The position numbers and the translations under genes were made by a program. A DNA stretch of 64,000 bases. It comes from Leptospira inadai serovar Lyme str. 10 (GTDB lineage Bacteria > Spirochaetota > Leptospiria > Leptospirales > Leptospiraceae). Numbering within the stretch: position 1 is the stretch's first letter; every line of letters starts with the position of its first letter. The notes beneath the pieces are model-generated. The model worked only from the letters and a program-made list of their open reading frames with translations, had not been told where the DNA came from and ran no database searches. Location of the stretch: assembly GCF_000243675.2 (NCBI RefSeq), contig NZ_AHMM02000005.1, positions 13,556 through 77,555 of the forward strand, given 5' to 3'. This document shows, piece by piece, positions 36,949-46,052 of the stretch.

Positions 36949-37953
36949 ATGAATCGGATTCGAACAAACTTCGACCAACCTCGTTTTAATAGAAATTCTA
37001 GAAGCGGACATTATGAAAGTTGGTTTGTACGAGCCAATCATCCGCATCGTCCTTTGGCGATTTGGATTCGATACACCATATTCTCTCCTCGGTCGCATCC
37101 GGCATCCGCACTAGGAGAACTTTGGGCGATTTATTTCGACGGGGAAGCGAATTCGCACATAAGCTTCAAATCCGAATTTCCCATTCAAGAATGCGAATTT
37201 AACGCGGATCCGTTCATTGTGAGAATCGGAGCTTCCTATCTTACGAAGGAAAAAACGATCGGACAAGCCGATTCGAAGGATCGGTCTCAAAAAATAGAAT
37301 GGGATTTAACGTTGAGTGGAGGAAGTTCTCCGGCATTTTTATTCCCGGAAAAATACTACGACTCGAACTTTCCGAAAGCGAAAGTCTTGGTAGGCCGACC
37401 TTTAGCCATATTTAACGGAGTCTTAAAATTCGGCGGCAAGGAACTCCCGATAGAGAATTGGAAAGGTTCTCATAATCATAATTGGGGAAGCCGGCATACG
37501 GATCGATACGCTTGGGGACAGGTATGCGGATTCGATGGGGAACCCGACTCATTTTTAGAATTGGCGACCGCAAAACTGAAATTCGGTCCTATTTGGACTC
37601 CGGGAATCACTCCTATCGTTCTTCGATTTAGAAATCTTGAATATACCCTAAATGAGCCGATGCGATCGCTTTTTAGAGCTTCTTATTCCTACTTCGATTG
37701 GAAATTTTCCGTTTCCTCCCCAAAAATTCGAATCGAAGGAAGAATTCATGCGAATCGATCCGACTTCGCATGCTTACGATACAATAATCCTCCCGGCGGC
37801 TGGAAGTACTGTTTGAATACAAAGCTCGCGAGGGCCGAACTTTTAGTCACTAGGAGCGGGGAAACATCGCCTTTACGACTTATCTCTGCCCGATCGGCGG
37901 CATTTGAGATTTTGACCGATGATCCTTCGCATGGGCTGCAACCGGAAATTTGA
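36949..37953 (+). CDS. Lipocalin-like protein (AttH/CrtC/tocopherol cyclase type)
   Basis: The 334-residue protein opens with GHYESWFVRANHPHRPLAIW and ALGELWAIYFDGEANSHIS, and has WKGSHNHNWGSRHTDRYAWG in the middle. These patterns resemble the two-barrel lipocalin-like family that includes carotenoid hydratases and tocopherol cyclase. A role in handling a hydrophobic small molecule is inferred; pathway unknown. The start is uncertain by some 20 residues. Confidence 0.65.
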   Translation: MNRIRTNFDQPRFNRNSRSGHYESWFVRANHPHRPLAIWIRYTIFSPRSHPASALGELWAIYFDGEANSHISFKSEFPIQECEFNADPFIVRIGASYLTKEKTIGQADSKDRSQKIEWDLTLSGGSSPAFLFPEKYYDSNFPKAKVLVGRPLAIFNGVLKFGGKELPIENWKGSHNHNWGSRHTDRYAWGQVCGFDGEPDSFLELATAKLKFGPIWTPGITPIVLRFRNLEYTLNEPMRSLFRASYSYFDWKFSVSSPKIRIEGRIHANRSDFACLRYNNPPGGWKYCLNTKLARAELLVTRSGETSPLRLISARSAAFEILTDDPSHGLQPEI

Positions 37954-37979
37954 TCCCTCTAAAATTCTAATCCTTCTAA

Positions 37980-37997
37980 GCCCGAAAGGGCACTTTT
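37980..37997 (+). terminator. Short GNRA hairpin terminator candidate
   Basis: GCCC GAAA GGGC (37980-37991) is a four-pair stem with a stable GAAA loop, followed by ACTTTT. It lies 27 bases after the stop of the lipocalin-like gene. The stem is short, so confidence is limited. Confidence 0.45.
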
Positions 37998-38191
37998 CCA
38001 GCCGGCAATCGAGGAATTCGCATTGACAATTTAGGCGCTAAAATATTTTTGAGAATCATCCTCAGTTTCAAAATAAGAGACAGTAATTCCCATTCCGTTT
38101 TCGAAGGATTCTCGGTGAAATGGCCCGAGCGGAAAAAGGGGAGTGTCTGAAACTTGGAGGAATTTCTGTTAGAGCTGGAGATAAAATTTTC

Positions 38192-38225
38192 TTGACTTTT
38201 ATGAGACTGATTCTCATCTACAGTA
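38192..38225 (+). promoter_or_regulatory. Promoter with Fur box before imelysin operon
   Basis: ATGAGACT G ATTCTCAT (38201-38217) is an 8-1-8 palindrome with one mismatch, matching the Fur 7-1-7 pattern TGAnAATnATTnTCA. TTGACT at 38192-38197 is a good -35, and CATCTA or TACAGT just downstream are possible -10 boxes, so the Fur site would fill the promoter spacer and block transcription when iron is plentiful. Iron control fits the genes that follow. Confidence 0.7.
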
Positions 38226-38242
38226 TCAATCTGGTTCCAGTT

Positions 38243-38310
38243 GGTGCCGGAGGGAGTCATCCCACAGTTCATCTCTGGCCCCGTTAGGCAAACGCCTCTC
38301 GGGGATTTTT
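38243..38310 (+). promoter_or_regulatory. Structured leader with competing hairpins
   Basis: CCCCG and AGGC (38279-38289) pair with GCCT and CGGGG (38294-38304) around an AAAC loop, followed by ATTTTT: a terminator-like hairpin 36 bases upstream of the imelysin start. Upstream, GGTGCCGGAG (38243-38252) can pair at nine of ten positions with CTCTGGCCCC (38273-38282), which would take away the left arm of the terminator. This looks like attenuation or a riboswitch-like switch. No known riboswitch class was recognised. Confidence 0.5.
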
Positions 38311-38346
38311 CCGGAGAGATTCGAAATTATTTTAGGAGCGAAATCT

Positions 38347-39747
38347 ATGTATCGAACAATTAACTATGTAATCCCGGTTCTCTTTATCGGAATCCTTCTA
38401 TCCTGTACAAACGGAAAGAAGGATGATTCTTCCATGGCCTTAATGGCCATTCTAGGAAATCAACCCTCGGCCTCGAGGGCACAGGTAGTGAGCCGCTATG
38501 CCGATTTGGCGTACGAATCTTACAATAAAAATTACCAGGACCTAGTCGCTTTACAAACCGCGGTAAACGCACTCGTAACTACGCCCAGCGCGGCAAATCT
38601 AACCGCCGCCAAAAACGCTTGGATCAAGGCTAGATCTAGCTACTTGGTAACCGAAGCGTTTCGATTTGCGGGAGGGCCGATTGATGTGGCCAGCATCTCA
38701 AGCATCAACTGGCAAGGTTGCGGAGCCGGAACGAATTACGTGGGCGATACGACCTATGCTTGCGAGAGCTTAATCAACTCTTGGCCGTTAGACGAAATTG
38801 CAATCGACAACTACATACAGGGCGGCAACAACACTACTAGCTTTGCGTCGATTCTGAACAGGAACGGAGATATTTCCATCGCATCGGGCGGAAATACGGA
38901 CTCTACGACCATCGTTCTTACCGGATGGCACGCTATCGAATACCTTCTTTGGGGACAGGATAATTCCGGAAGCCCGCAAATGTACAACCAAGTGGCCGGT
39001 CTTGCCGATTATACTTGTTTTACGGGTTCGCCAGGCACCTGTAATAGCAATGGACAAGGCGGAACCAACGGTGGAACGGGAAGCAACCGAGGAAATTATC
39101 TTAAAACCGTCACCGACGCATTAGTCGGTCATTTAAAGTTAGTCAGGGATTCCTGGGGAACCGCAGGCTCACCGGGTCCTTATAGACAAACTTTCCTTGC
39201 GGATCCGAATGCGTCTCTCACTCAGGTATTTAGAGGGTTAGGAAAGTTTATCGCCGGGGAATGGGGAGGAGATCGTTTAAAGGGAATTTATGCCCATGAC
39301 CAGGAAGACGAACACTCTTGCTTTAGCGACAATACGAAGTCGGACTTTTACTACGACGCTCAAAGCGTTTTGAATCTTTGGACGGGAAGTTATACATTAG
39401 TAAAAGGTAATCCATCGAGCACCGGTCCGGGACTCTCGGCCTTATTGGGAATGCTAGGCCAAGGAAATATACAGTCGGAAATCGCTCAGGCAAGGGATAC
39501 TTTTTGCCTCAATAACGCCGAGAGCATTGCGGATCCGAATTATACATCTTCCTGTCCGTCCGGATCGATATCAGGGCGTTATGACCAGATCATTATGAAC
39601 GGGTTCAACGGTTTCCCGGGATCCCAAAGTCCGGATTATCCGACTCTTCAAAATGCTCAGGTTCTGATCGGGGACCGACTGAAACGGGATTTCGTGTCGG
39701 CAGCAACGGCTCTAGGCATTACGATCACCGACTTTACTAATAAGTAA
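38347..39747 (+). CDS. Imelysin-family lipoprotein (LruB-like)
   Basis: The 466-residue protein has a signal peptide ending in GILLSC (Cys20) and an imelysin (M75-like) domain. The hallmark GxHxxE motif is seen as GWHAIEYLLWG, with His195 and Glu198; a second helix has NAWIKARSSYLVTEAF. Imelysins are iron-regulated envelope proteins. In Leptospira the imelysin lipoprotein LruB sits with a di-haem protein, as here; orthology is probable but was not checked. A Fur box and structured leader precede it. Confidence 0.9.
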   Translation: MYRTINYVIPVLFIGILLSCTNGKKDDSSMALMAILGNQPSASRAQVVSRYADLAYESYNKNYQDLVALQTAVNALVTTPSAANLTAAKNAWIKARSSYLVTEAFRFAGGPIDVASISSINWQGCGAGTNYVGDTTYACESLINSWPLDEIAIDNYIQGGNNTTSFASILNRNGDISIASGGNTDSTTIVLTGWHAIEYLLWGQDNSGSPQMYNQVAGLADYTCFTGSPGTCNSNGQGGTNGGTGSNRGNYLKTVTDALVGHLKLVRDSWGTAGSPGPYRQTFLADPNASLTQVFRGLGKFIAGEWGGDRLKGIYAHDQEDEHSCFSDNTKSDFYYDAQSVLNLWTGSYTLVKGNPSSTGPGLSALLGMLGQGNIQSEIAQARDTFCLNNAESIADPNYTSSCPSGSISGRYDQIIMNGFNGFPGSQSPDYPTLQNAQVLIGDRLKRDFVSAATALGITITDFTNK

Positions 39748-39794
39748 TATGCAACGGATCCGAAATCAAGACATAGCTTGAGACTTAAAAAAAA

Positions 39795-41390
39795 ATGAAC
39801 TGTAATCTTAAATCACTCTCTTCGGCCAAATCCGGAAAATTTTCAGCTAAGCTGATTCGGCTTTTTTCCGGATTTGGAATCGTTACTCTATTTTTTGTTA
39901 CGCCTTTCTATTCCTGCAAACACGAATCGAAAAGCAATCTTGGGGAACTGGCCCTCATTTTGATGAGCCTAAATCAGGACCCGGGCGAAGCCTATTCCGG
40001 AGGTTGGACGACCGTATTCGATAATACGGTCAACGCGTTTAGCCTACCGGCCTTTAATCTACGTATAGACGGTTCGACTCAATTCAACACGGGGCATGCG
40101 TTTTTTAATACGAACTGGTCTCAGGAGGGAAATAGCGCACTTTCCGGTAAAGGACCCACGTTTAATACTAGTTCCTGCCAAGCCTGCCACAAGAAGGACG
40201 GCCGGGGAGCTCCCCCAAATAACGGCGCGTCTCCCCCGGTGTACGGAGGTTCCTTAGATATAGCGGTGAGCATGCTGGTGCGATTATCCAAAGACGGCGC
40301 CAACGCAACGACGGGGGGACCGATCCCGACCGACAACTACGGACTTCAATTGAATCAACAAGGTATTGCAGGCTTTACGAACCTTCATCCCAGCTCGCAT
40401 AGCGTTGCTGCAACTCCGGAAGAAGGGCACGCATCCGTAACGTACAACTCGGTTGCAGCGCCTGTTTGCTCGACTTGCTCCGGCACTACATATTCCGACG
40501 GAACTTCCGTTACGCTTTCGCAACCGACGTATTCTTTTTCCGGATGGAACTTCGGAGATCCGACCGTCGCGGCTGGCGGCTTCCATTATTCACCCAGAGT
40601 GGCTCCGATGATTGCCGGTCTAGGATTATTAGAGGCAATACCAGAAAGTACGATTTTATCCTGGGCGGATCCGAACGATGCGGACGGAGATGGAATTTCA
40701 GGAAGACCTAATTATGTTTGGGATACTGCCGCGGGAAAAAAAGCGCTCGGTCGGTTCGGTTGGAAAGCTAACGAACCTAACCTATCTCAGCAGAATCAGG
40801 ATGCGTTTCTGGGTGATATAGGCATAACGAGTCCCTTAAACCCCACTGATAATTGTCCGGCAATCCAAACGATTTGTCTGGATGCCAGGAACGGCTCGGG
40901 TGATCCGGAAATCACTTCTAGCATCGTAGATCCCATAAATTTTTACGGACAACTCGTAGGGGCTCCCGGCAGGCGATCCGTGAACGATCCGCAAGTCGTG
41001 CATGGAAAACAGTTGTTCATCTCGATCGGTTGTGCCGCGTGTCACAAGCCTTTGGTCGTAACGGGTGTCGTACCGGATTTTCCGGAAAATTCATCTCAGT
41101 ACATAAAGCCTTATACGGACTTACTTTTGCACGATATGGGATCCGGCTTAGCTGATGGAAGAGCCGATTTTGACGCCACCGGGAGCGAATGGAAGACCCC
41201 GCCTCTTTGGGGATTGGGTTTAATCCAGAACGTTAATGGACACCAAAGGCTACTCCATGACGGAAGAGCCAACGGACCGGAAGAAGCCATTCTGTGGCAC
41301 GGAGGAGAGGCGACCACGGCAAGATCGAATTTTCAACTACTGTCCGCATCCGATAGAAACGATATACTTAAATTCTTAAATTCACTGTAA
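39795..41390 (+). CDS. Di-haem oxidoreductase (DHOR/DUF1111 family) lipoprotein
   Basis: The 531-residue protein has an N-terminal signal with a candidate lipid Cys (FVTPFYSC) and two haem c sites: CQACH at 128-132 and CAACH at 413-417. Family traits GHAFFNTNW, RVAPMIAGLGLLEAIPE, FGWKA and a late DMGSGLADGRAD are present. Family members act as periplasmic electron carriers or oxidoreductases next to imelysins in iron-regulated loci. It lies 47 bases after the first imelysin and 12 before the second. Haem maturation needs genes outside the window. Confidence 0.92.
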   Translation: MNCNLKSLSSAKSGKFSAKLIRLFSGFGIVTLFFVTPFYSCKHESKSNLGELALILMSLNQDPGEAYSGGWTTVFDNTVNAFSLPAFNLRIDGSTQFNTGHAFFNTNWSQEGNSALSGKGPTFNTSSCQACHKKDGRGAPPNNGASPPVYGGSLDIAVSMLVRLSKDGANATTGGPIPTDNYGLQLNQQGIAGFTNLHPSSHSVAATPEEGHASVTYNSVAAPVCSTCSGTTYSDGTSVTLSQPTYSFSGWNFGDPTVAAGGFHYSPRVAPMIAGLGLLEAIPESTILSWADPNDADGDGISGRPNYVWDTAAGKKALGRFGWKANEPNLSQQNQDAFLGDIGITSPLNPTDNCPAIQTICLDARNGSGDPEITSSIVDPINFYGQLVGAPGRRSVNDPQVVHGKQLFISIGCAACHKPLVVTGVVPDFPENSSQYIKPYTDLLLHDMGSGLADGRADFDATGSEWKTPPLWGLGLIQNVNGHQRLLHDGRANGPEEAILWHGGEATTARSNFQLLSASDRNDILKFLNSL

Positions 41391-41402
41391 GGCAGGGTAA
41401 CA

Positions 41403-42635
41403 ATGAAATATTATCTTAACTTCAATTCCACCTTCGCAACCGTATTGCTTGCGGATTTCTTTATATTCTTTTCGCTTTCCTGCCAACCTAATAAAGGAAC
41501 GGACATGTCCACAATTGCGTTCTTACTCGCAGCGCAACCTTCCTATGCGGAATTTCTGAATTATTCGGGAAACAATGTGATCCTGCCTACGTTGCAGGAT
41601 CTGGAGAATAAGAGTTTAAGTCTGAACACTTCGGCTCAAAACTATTGTTCGGACCCGACCAACACGACCAAGCTTGCAAACCTACAACAAGCTTGGAAAA
41701 ACGCCAGAAGTTCATTAAAAAAATCCGAAGTTTTTTATTTCGGACCTGCCGAAAATCCTCCTGGATACTATTTCACGAATTTGGACGGATATGAAAAATT
41801 ACAAAGGCCCAAATGGAATAATATCTCCGCAGTGCTTACGAATACTACAAGCTTTCCTACGATCAATGAAAGCAGCGTATTAACCTATAGCACCGTTCGA
41901 AGAGGTTTCGAAGCGTTGGAAATGCTGATCTTCAGTTCCGACGGAAACGATGCGAATATTTCCAGTTCCGCCAATATCATTGCCGCAAATAGTTCTAATG
42001 CGGGTTATCAGCGAAGATTGGACTATATTCAAGCCCTCGCGCAGGTTATCTATGACGATGCGAGAAACTTAAACACTCAGTGGAAATCGACCGGTGGGAA
42101 TTTTATAGGGAACTACGTCGGCGGTAACGGATATTTTAAATCCTCGAAAGAGGCCTTCGACACGTATGTTACGAAAATTGCAAGTTTGGCCGAGGTAACC
42201 CGCGATCAAAAAACGGGAACTCCCGCCGGTTTAAGTCTTAGTTCCGCAGGCACGGCTCATTCCAACCTAACGGAAGCGATTTTTTCCAGAAACGCGTACC
42301 AAGATCTGTTGGACAACGTTTACGGAATCGAATTTGCCTATATCGGAAATGCGGGAGATTCTCAGGCAAAATCGCTTTCCTTAATGGTTCAAGCCCAAAA
42401 TTCTTCGGTGGACGCAAACATCAAGAGCGCGATCGCGGATTTAAAAACGACTCTGCAAACGAAAATCGCCGGGGCCTCCGATCTGTATGCGGATATAAGC
42501 GCCGGATCTTCCACGATTAACGCGCAAGTCTCCCCGCTTTGGATAAAATTCAAAACTCTGAGAACGCTTACCGGGACCGATTTACTTTCGGTATTAGGAG
42601 TACCTGCTATGCCCTCTAACGCCGACGGAGATTAG
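41403..42635 (+). CDS. Second imelysin-family lipoprotein, divergent motif
   Basis: The 410-residue protein has a signal peptide ending in FSLSC (about Cys27) and imelysin-like features: LQQAWKNARSSLKKSEVFYFGP and a helix RRGFEALEMLIFSSDG. Where imelysins have GxHxxE, this has GFEALE, so the His is replaced by Glu. Metal or haem binding through that motif may be changed or lost. It closes the operon started at 38347. Confidence 0.85.
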   Translation: MKYYLNFNSTFATVLLADFFIFFSLSCQPNKGTDMSTIAFLLAAQPSYAEFLNYSGNNVILPTLQDLENKSLSLNTSAQNYCSDPTNTTKLANLQQAWKNARSSLKKSEVFYFGPAENPPGYYFTNLDGYEKLQRPKWNNISAVLTNTTSFPTINESSVLTYSTVRRGFEALEMLIFSSDGNDANISSSANIIAANSSNAGYQRRLDYIQALAQVIYDDARNLNTQWKSTGGNFIGNYVGGNGYFKSSKEAFDTYVTKIASLAEVTRDQKTGTPAGLSLSSAGTAHSNLTEAIFSRNAYQDLLDNVYGIEFAYIGNAGDSQAKSLSLMVQAQNSSVDANIKSAIADLKTTLQTKIAGASDLYADISAGSSTINAQVSPLWIKFKTLRTLTGTDLLSVLGVPAMPSNADGD

Positions 42636-42710
42636 GGATCGGACGATTCGTTGTAGAAAGAAGGCTCGAAATGATTTTAGTCGTGATGGTCCCGTTAAAT
42701 TATTCTTGCC

Positions 42711-42734
42711 AGAGAAGCGACTTCTCTTTCTATT
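42711..42734 (+). terminator. Intrinsic terminator candidate after imelysin operon
   Basis: AGAGAAG CGA CTTCTCT (42711-42727) forms a seven-pair stem with a three-base loop, then TTCTATT. It lies 76 bases after the second imelysin stop and just before the MAPEG gene, so it could end the iron operon. Confidence 0.5.
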
Positions 42735-42742
42735 AACGGACT

Positions 42743-43159
42743 ATGTATAGTTCCCTACACGCTCTCTTATCGTTTACGAGTTGGACCTTACTCCTAGGTT
42801 TCGGAGTTATTTTATTTCGAGTAACGCAGGTGCTTACCGGAAAGAAAAAATCGAACGAATTTCCGGCATGGATCCAGCACGGCAGCGACTTCTATTGGAG
42901 ATTGCATAGGGCCCACGTAAACTGTTTAGAGAACTTGCCTATTTTCGCGGTTTTAGTTTTTGCCGGGGCGTTACTGGATCCTAATCCGGCTATGTTTGAT
43001 TTATTCGCATGGATCGCATTTGCATCAAGAATCCTCCAAACCTCCGCCCACCTGAGCGGAGGCGGTGAATGGCCGGTAAATATCCGATTTACGGGATTTC
43101 TTTTTCAATACGCCTCCTTTGCCTCGATGCTTTACCTTCTCATACAGAGCCTACCGTAA
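42743..43159 (+). CDS. MAPEG-family membrane protein
   Basis: The 138-residue protein has four membrane helices and the MAPEG signature LHRAHVNCLENLPIFAVLV. MAPEG members are glutathione-linked membrane enzymes in eukaryotes; many bacterial ones have no known substrate. It follows the iron operon but is probably a separate unit. Confidence 0.9.
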   Translation: MYSSLHALLSFTSWTLLLGFGVILFRVTQVLTGKKKSNEFPAWIQHGSDFYWRLHRAHVNCLENLPIFAVLVFAGALLDPNPAMFDLFAWIAFASRILQTSAHLSGGGEWPVNIRFTGFLFQYASFASMLYLLIQSLP

Positions 43160-43603
43160 CACCGCTTACAGTATTAGGTTTTTCTTATGCAGAGGGCATG
43201 CGATTCGTGTCCTCTGACCGAAGTTGTCCTCGTTGAGCTCATGCGAATCGAGTATGAAGTCGTAGAACCTATATCCGTCATTTAGCCACTCCAACTAATC
43301 AGTCCCGATCAAAATCCAAACTCATGATTTCTCTTTACGATCCTTTTTCCTTTCCACGCCCGTACACTTCGGACGTTCCGTTCTTTGGAAATCGAGGAAA
43401 AATTCAGGAATTCTAATATATCACGTATTCCATGCGAAATTTTGTCGGGATCGTCATTCTGAAACGATTTCGCGGAATCTTTATCGGAAGGGGAGATTCC
43501 CGCCTCGGAAATTCGAGAGAAACGTGGCAAAGTCCTTCTAAAGAAAAAATCATCTTGACCGTGATTCGAATCCAGACTACATTCCTATTGGTTTATTTAT
43601 CAG
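43160..43603. other. 444-base intergenic region
   Basis: No supported gene. CAGAGG (43190-43195) and TCCTCTG (43210-43216) form a small inverted pair with the same bases as the ends of the dispersed elements, perhaps a remnant or chance. CATGCGATTCGTG and CATGCGAATCGAG are imperfect direct repeats nearby. A 73-codon minus-strand frame at 43309-43530 has no recognisable content. Confidence 0.35.
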
Positions 43604-44326
43604 ATGGCTTCTAAATTCGATTATCTCAGACGTAACCTGTACGCAATGGCCGAATTATGTCTGGAACAAATCTTAATTTTAGATGATGCGATCGAACAGG
43701 AAAATCCGGATTTAGCAAAGCAAGTAATCGAACGGGACGATCTGATCGATAGTTTAGAAAAACAGAATGATAACCTTTCGCAAAATGCGATTTTAGAGGC
43801 GGTTGCCAATCGTAATTTACTGGGAATGGATCAGGTGGACGGCGAAGTCATTCTCAAAAAAGATCCGCTTCGATTCGCGCTCTCCGCGATCAGAATCAAC
43901 CGTAACTTGGAAAGAATGGGCGATCAGATCGTGAACTGCGCTACGTGTTATAGGCGAGGACTGTTGCCTAAGGGTTTTTTCCGACAAGAAGAAATCCTGG
44001 ATAAAATGCTCTCCCGAGTCGTAACCTTAGTCGGAATGGCGGTAGAATCGCTCGTGGAAGAAAAAAACCGGTTCTACGGTTCGGTTCATACCGTTGAAGA
44101 GGAATTGAACAATCTGTGCAACGGTGCCTTCCTAAAATTCGTTATGGATCCTAGACTGGATAAAAACCAATTCGCCGATTTGTATCGGATGATCTTAGGA
44201 ATCGAACGAGCCGGCGACTACGCGGTAAACATCGCCGAAGAACTTGTGCGTCTTAATACGGGAATGGATATACGACATTTATCCGATCCGGTCCAAGTCA
44301 CCGAAAAAGTAAAAACACCTTCGTAA
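43604..44326 (+). CDS. phoU: PhoU-domain protein
   Basis: The 240-residue protein has two three-helix PhoU repeats with the metal-site pattern: [20 protein letters not shown] in the first and [22 protein letters not shown] in the second (E-R-x-GD-x-x-x-N/NI). PhoU dampens phosphate uptake with the Pst transporter and PhoR. No pst or phoR gene lies in the window, so it may be a stand-alone PhoU-like regulator. Confidence 0.92.
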   Translation: MASKFDYLRRNLYAMAELCLEQILILDDAIEQENPDLAKQVIERDDLIDSLEKQNDNLSQNAILEAVANRNLLGMDQVDGEVILKKDPLRFALSAIRINRNLERMGDQIVNCATCYRRGLLPKGFFRQEEILDKMLSRVVTLVGMAVESLVEEKNRFYGSVHTVEEELNNLCNGAFLKFVMDPRLDKNQFADLYRMILGIERAGDYAVNIAEELVRLNTGMDIRHLSDPVQVTEKVKTPS

Positions 44327-44384
44327 ACGAGACTTCCCTTCTTCATAAAATTCCGTTTTTTTCCCGTTTAGAAAACGACTTATT

Positions 44385-44487
44385 CCGGTTGACGAATGAC
44401 GAATGACGAAACCGGGACTCGATGTTCCAATAAATCGAGCGTTTCATAAAAACGGGCTAACTTTTCGGTAAGTCCGTTTTATGAAAC
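44385..44487. repeat. Heptad triplet and long inverted repeat before globin gene
   Basis: TGACGAA occurs three times in tandem at 44390-44410, flanked by CCGGTT (44385-44390) and AACCGG (44410-44415), which pair. Further on, GTTTCATAAAAACGG (44441-44455) pairs with CCGTTTTATGAAAC (44474-44487) with one bulged A. The second hairpin is 24 bases before the globin start. It could be a bidirectional terminator or an operator; there is no clear U-tract. Confidence 0.55.
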
Positions 44488-44511
44488 TTAATATTTATTT
44501 AAACTACTATC

Positions 44512-44991
44512 ATGAATGAAAAAAATAAGACTCCTTCCTTATACGAATGGGCAGGCGGAATGCAAGCCTTTGAAAATCTAACGAAGCTTTTCTATCAAAA
44601 AGTCTTACAGGATGATTTATTAGAACCCGTCTTTAAGCATATGTCGCCGGACCATCAACAAAGAGTGGCACATTTCATCGCCGAAGTCTTTGGAGGTCCC
44701 AAGATTTATAGTTCGGAAGATGGAAGTCATTACTCGATGATTCAAAAGCATCTTTCAAAACGCTTGACGGAAGATCAAAGAAAGCAATGGATTCGATTGC
44801 TCCTCGAGACCGCCGACGAGATTGGTCTTCCTAGTGATCCCGAATTTCGATCCGCTTTCGTCGCCTATATTGAATGGGGAACAAGAATCGCGGTAAATAA
44901 CTCGAACACGGACGAGCTGCAAATGAATCCGAACGAACCGATGCCGAAATGGGGATGGGGGGAGCCGGGCGGCCCCTACTTACCCGAGTAA
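44512..44991 (+). CDS. Truncated haemoglobin (group II-like)
   Basis: The 159-residue protein has the 2/2 globin core: SLYEWAGGMQAFENLTKLFYQKVLQDDLLEPVFKHM in pieces of helix A-C, the haem region MIQKHLSKRLTEDQRKQWIRLL with a Trp typical of group II, and a Pro/Gly-rich tail. The family handles oxygen, nitric oxide or peroxide. The tail (EPMPKWGWGEPGGPYLPE) is longer than usual. Confidence 0.9.
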   Translation: MNEKNKTPSLYEWAGGMQAFENLTKLFYQKVLQDDLLEPVFKHMSPDHQQRVAHFIAEVFGGPKIYSSEDGSHYSMIQKHLSKRLTEDQRKQWIRLLLETADEIGLPSDPEFRSAFVAYIEWGTRIAVNNSNTDELQMNPNEPMPKWGWGEPGGPYLPE

Positions 44992-45296
44992 AATGTGTAC
45001 GTCTCGTTCCATAAAACCGTCAATCATGTTCCAGTACGCATAGAAAATGTTGTCGAAAACGCCATCAACGATGTCCCGATGACGGCAATCTGTAGAAATA
45101 TTGAAATTGACTTACGCGAATTTTTAGGCGAAACTGAACTACCGGCGAAGTTAGAACCGATAAATAATATCCTGTTATGAACCGATCTTCAGGAGCGAAA
45201 ATGGCATTCATTTAAAAGTATATTCTAAATAAATACTATATTATTTTATAAAAAACGAATTTATCAGGAATAATTCGAAAGCGAGAGGCGGCTTCT
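44992..45296. other. 305-base intergenic region with weak short frame
   Basis: A 61-codon frame starting at GTG 44995 has no ribosome site and no recognisable domain; it may be chance. AGTAT and ATACT arms around 45217-45238 form a small inverted repeat. The last 20 bases hold GAGAGGCGG, a ribosome site for the CDGSH gene. Confidence 0.35.
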
Positions 45297-45926
45297 ATGG
45301 ACATGATAAAAGGAAAAAATGGCACCATCTTTTTCGAAGGGAAAAAATGCATCCACTCTCGTAATTGCGTACTGAGTCGACCCGACGTATTCGTTCCGAA
45401 CGTCGACGGAGATTGGATTTATCCTGATCGAGCAACGGAGGAGGAAATCAAGCAATTGGCCATCAATTGTCCTTCCGGAGCAATTAAGTTCGAGTCGAAT
45501 TCCAGCCTATCCGAATCCGCACCTATCGTAAATGTAGTTCGCGTTCGTGAAAACGGGCCACTGGCATTTAACGCCGACATGGATATTATCGGACACGGAT
45601 TGGAGTTTAGGGCCACTCTTTGTCGATGCGGAGAATCTAAGAATAAACCGTTCTGCGATAGCAGTCATACTAGTATTCAATTCGTTGCAACGGGCGAGCC
45701 TACCCCTGTCCTGGAACCGAAAACACTTACTGCCAGGAACGGTAAATTGCTGATCACTCCCGCTAAAAACGGTCCGCTAAAGGTCCAAGGAAATTTAGAA
45801 ATTTGTACCGGCACAGGCCACATGATCAATCGTATCGATAAAACATACCTGTGCAGATGCGGCGGCTCTTCCAATAAGCCTTACTGCGACGGAACGCATA
45901 AAAAAATTAAGTTCTCTTCGGAATGA
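45297..45926 (+). CDS. YjdI/CDGSH iron-sulfur protein with two CDGSH domains
   Basis: The 209-residue protein has an N-terminal YjdI-type iron-sulfur domain (Cys18, Cys24, Cys58) followed by two CDGSH domains: Cys109, Cys111, Cys120, His124 and Cys186, Cys188, Cys197, His201. The 3Cys-1His pattern binds redox-active 2Fe-2S clusters. GAGAGGCGG gives a good ribosome site. Role in iron or redox balance is inferred. It lies between a globin and an HxlR regulator. Confidence 0.92.
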   Translation: MDMIKGKNGTIFFEGKKCIHSRNCVLSRPDVFVPNVDGDWIYPDRATEEEIKQLAINCPSGAIKFESNSSLSESAPIVNVVRVRENGPLAFNADMDIIGHGLEFRATLCRCGESKNKPFCDSSHTSIQFVATGEPTPVLEPKTLTARNGKLLITPAKNGPLKVQGNLEICTGTGHMINRIDKTYLCRCGGSSNKPYCDGTHKKIKFSSE

Positions 45927-46052
45927 TTCATTTTTCGGAAATCCACGAAGTCGCAGGAGTCGCGGTCTTTATAAGGATTTCATTTAACTCTAAATCGCGA
46001 TATCGATCTAGAGAGATTCGTATTTCTTCATTTTACGGGAACGGTCCCAACC

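Noticed and set aside
38243..38310. Cobalamin, TPP or SAM riboswitch
   Set aside because: The conserved core bases of these classes were not found, although GGTGCC briefly suggested cobalamin.
43309..43530. 73-codon minus-strand frame
   Set aside because: No recognisable content and no clear ribosome site; left as non-coding.
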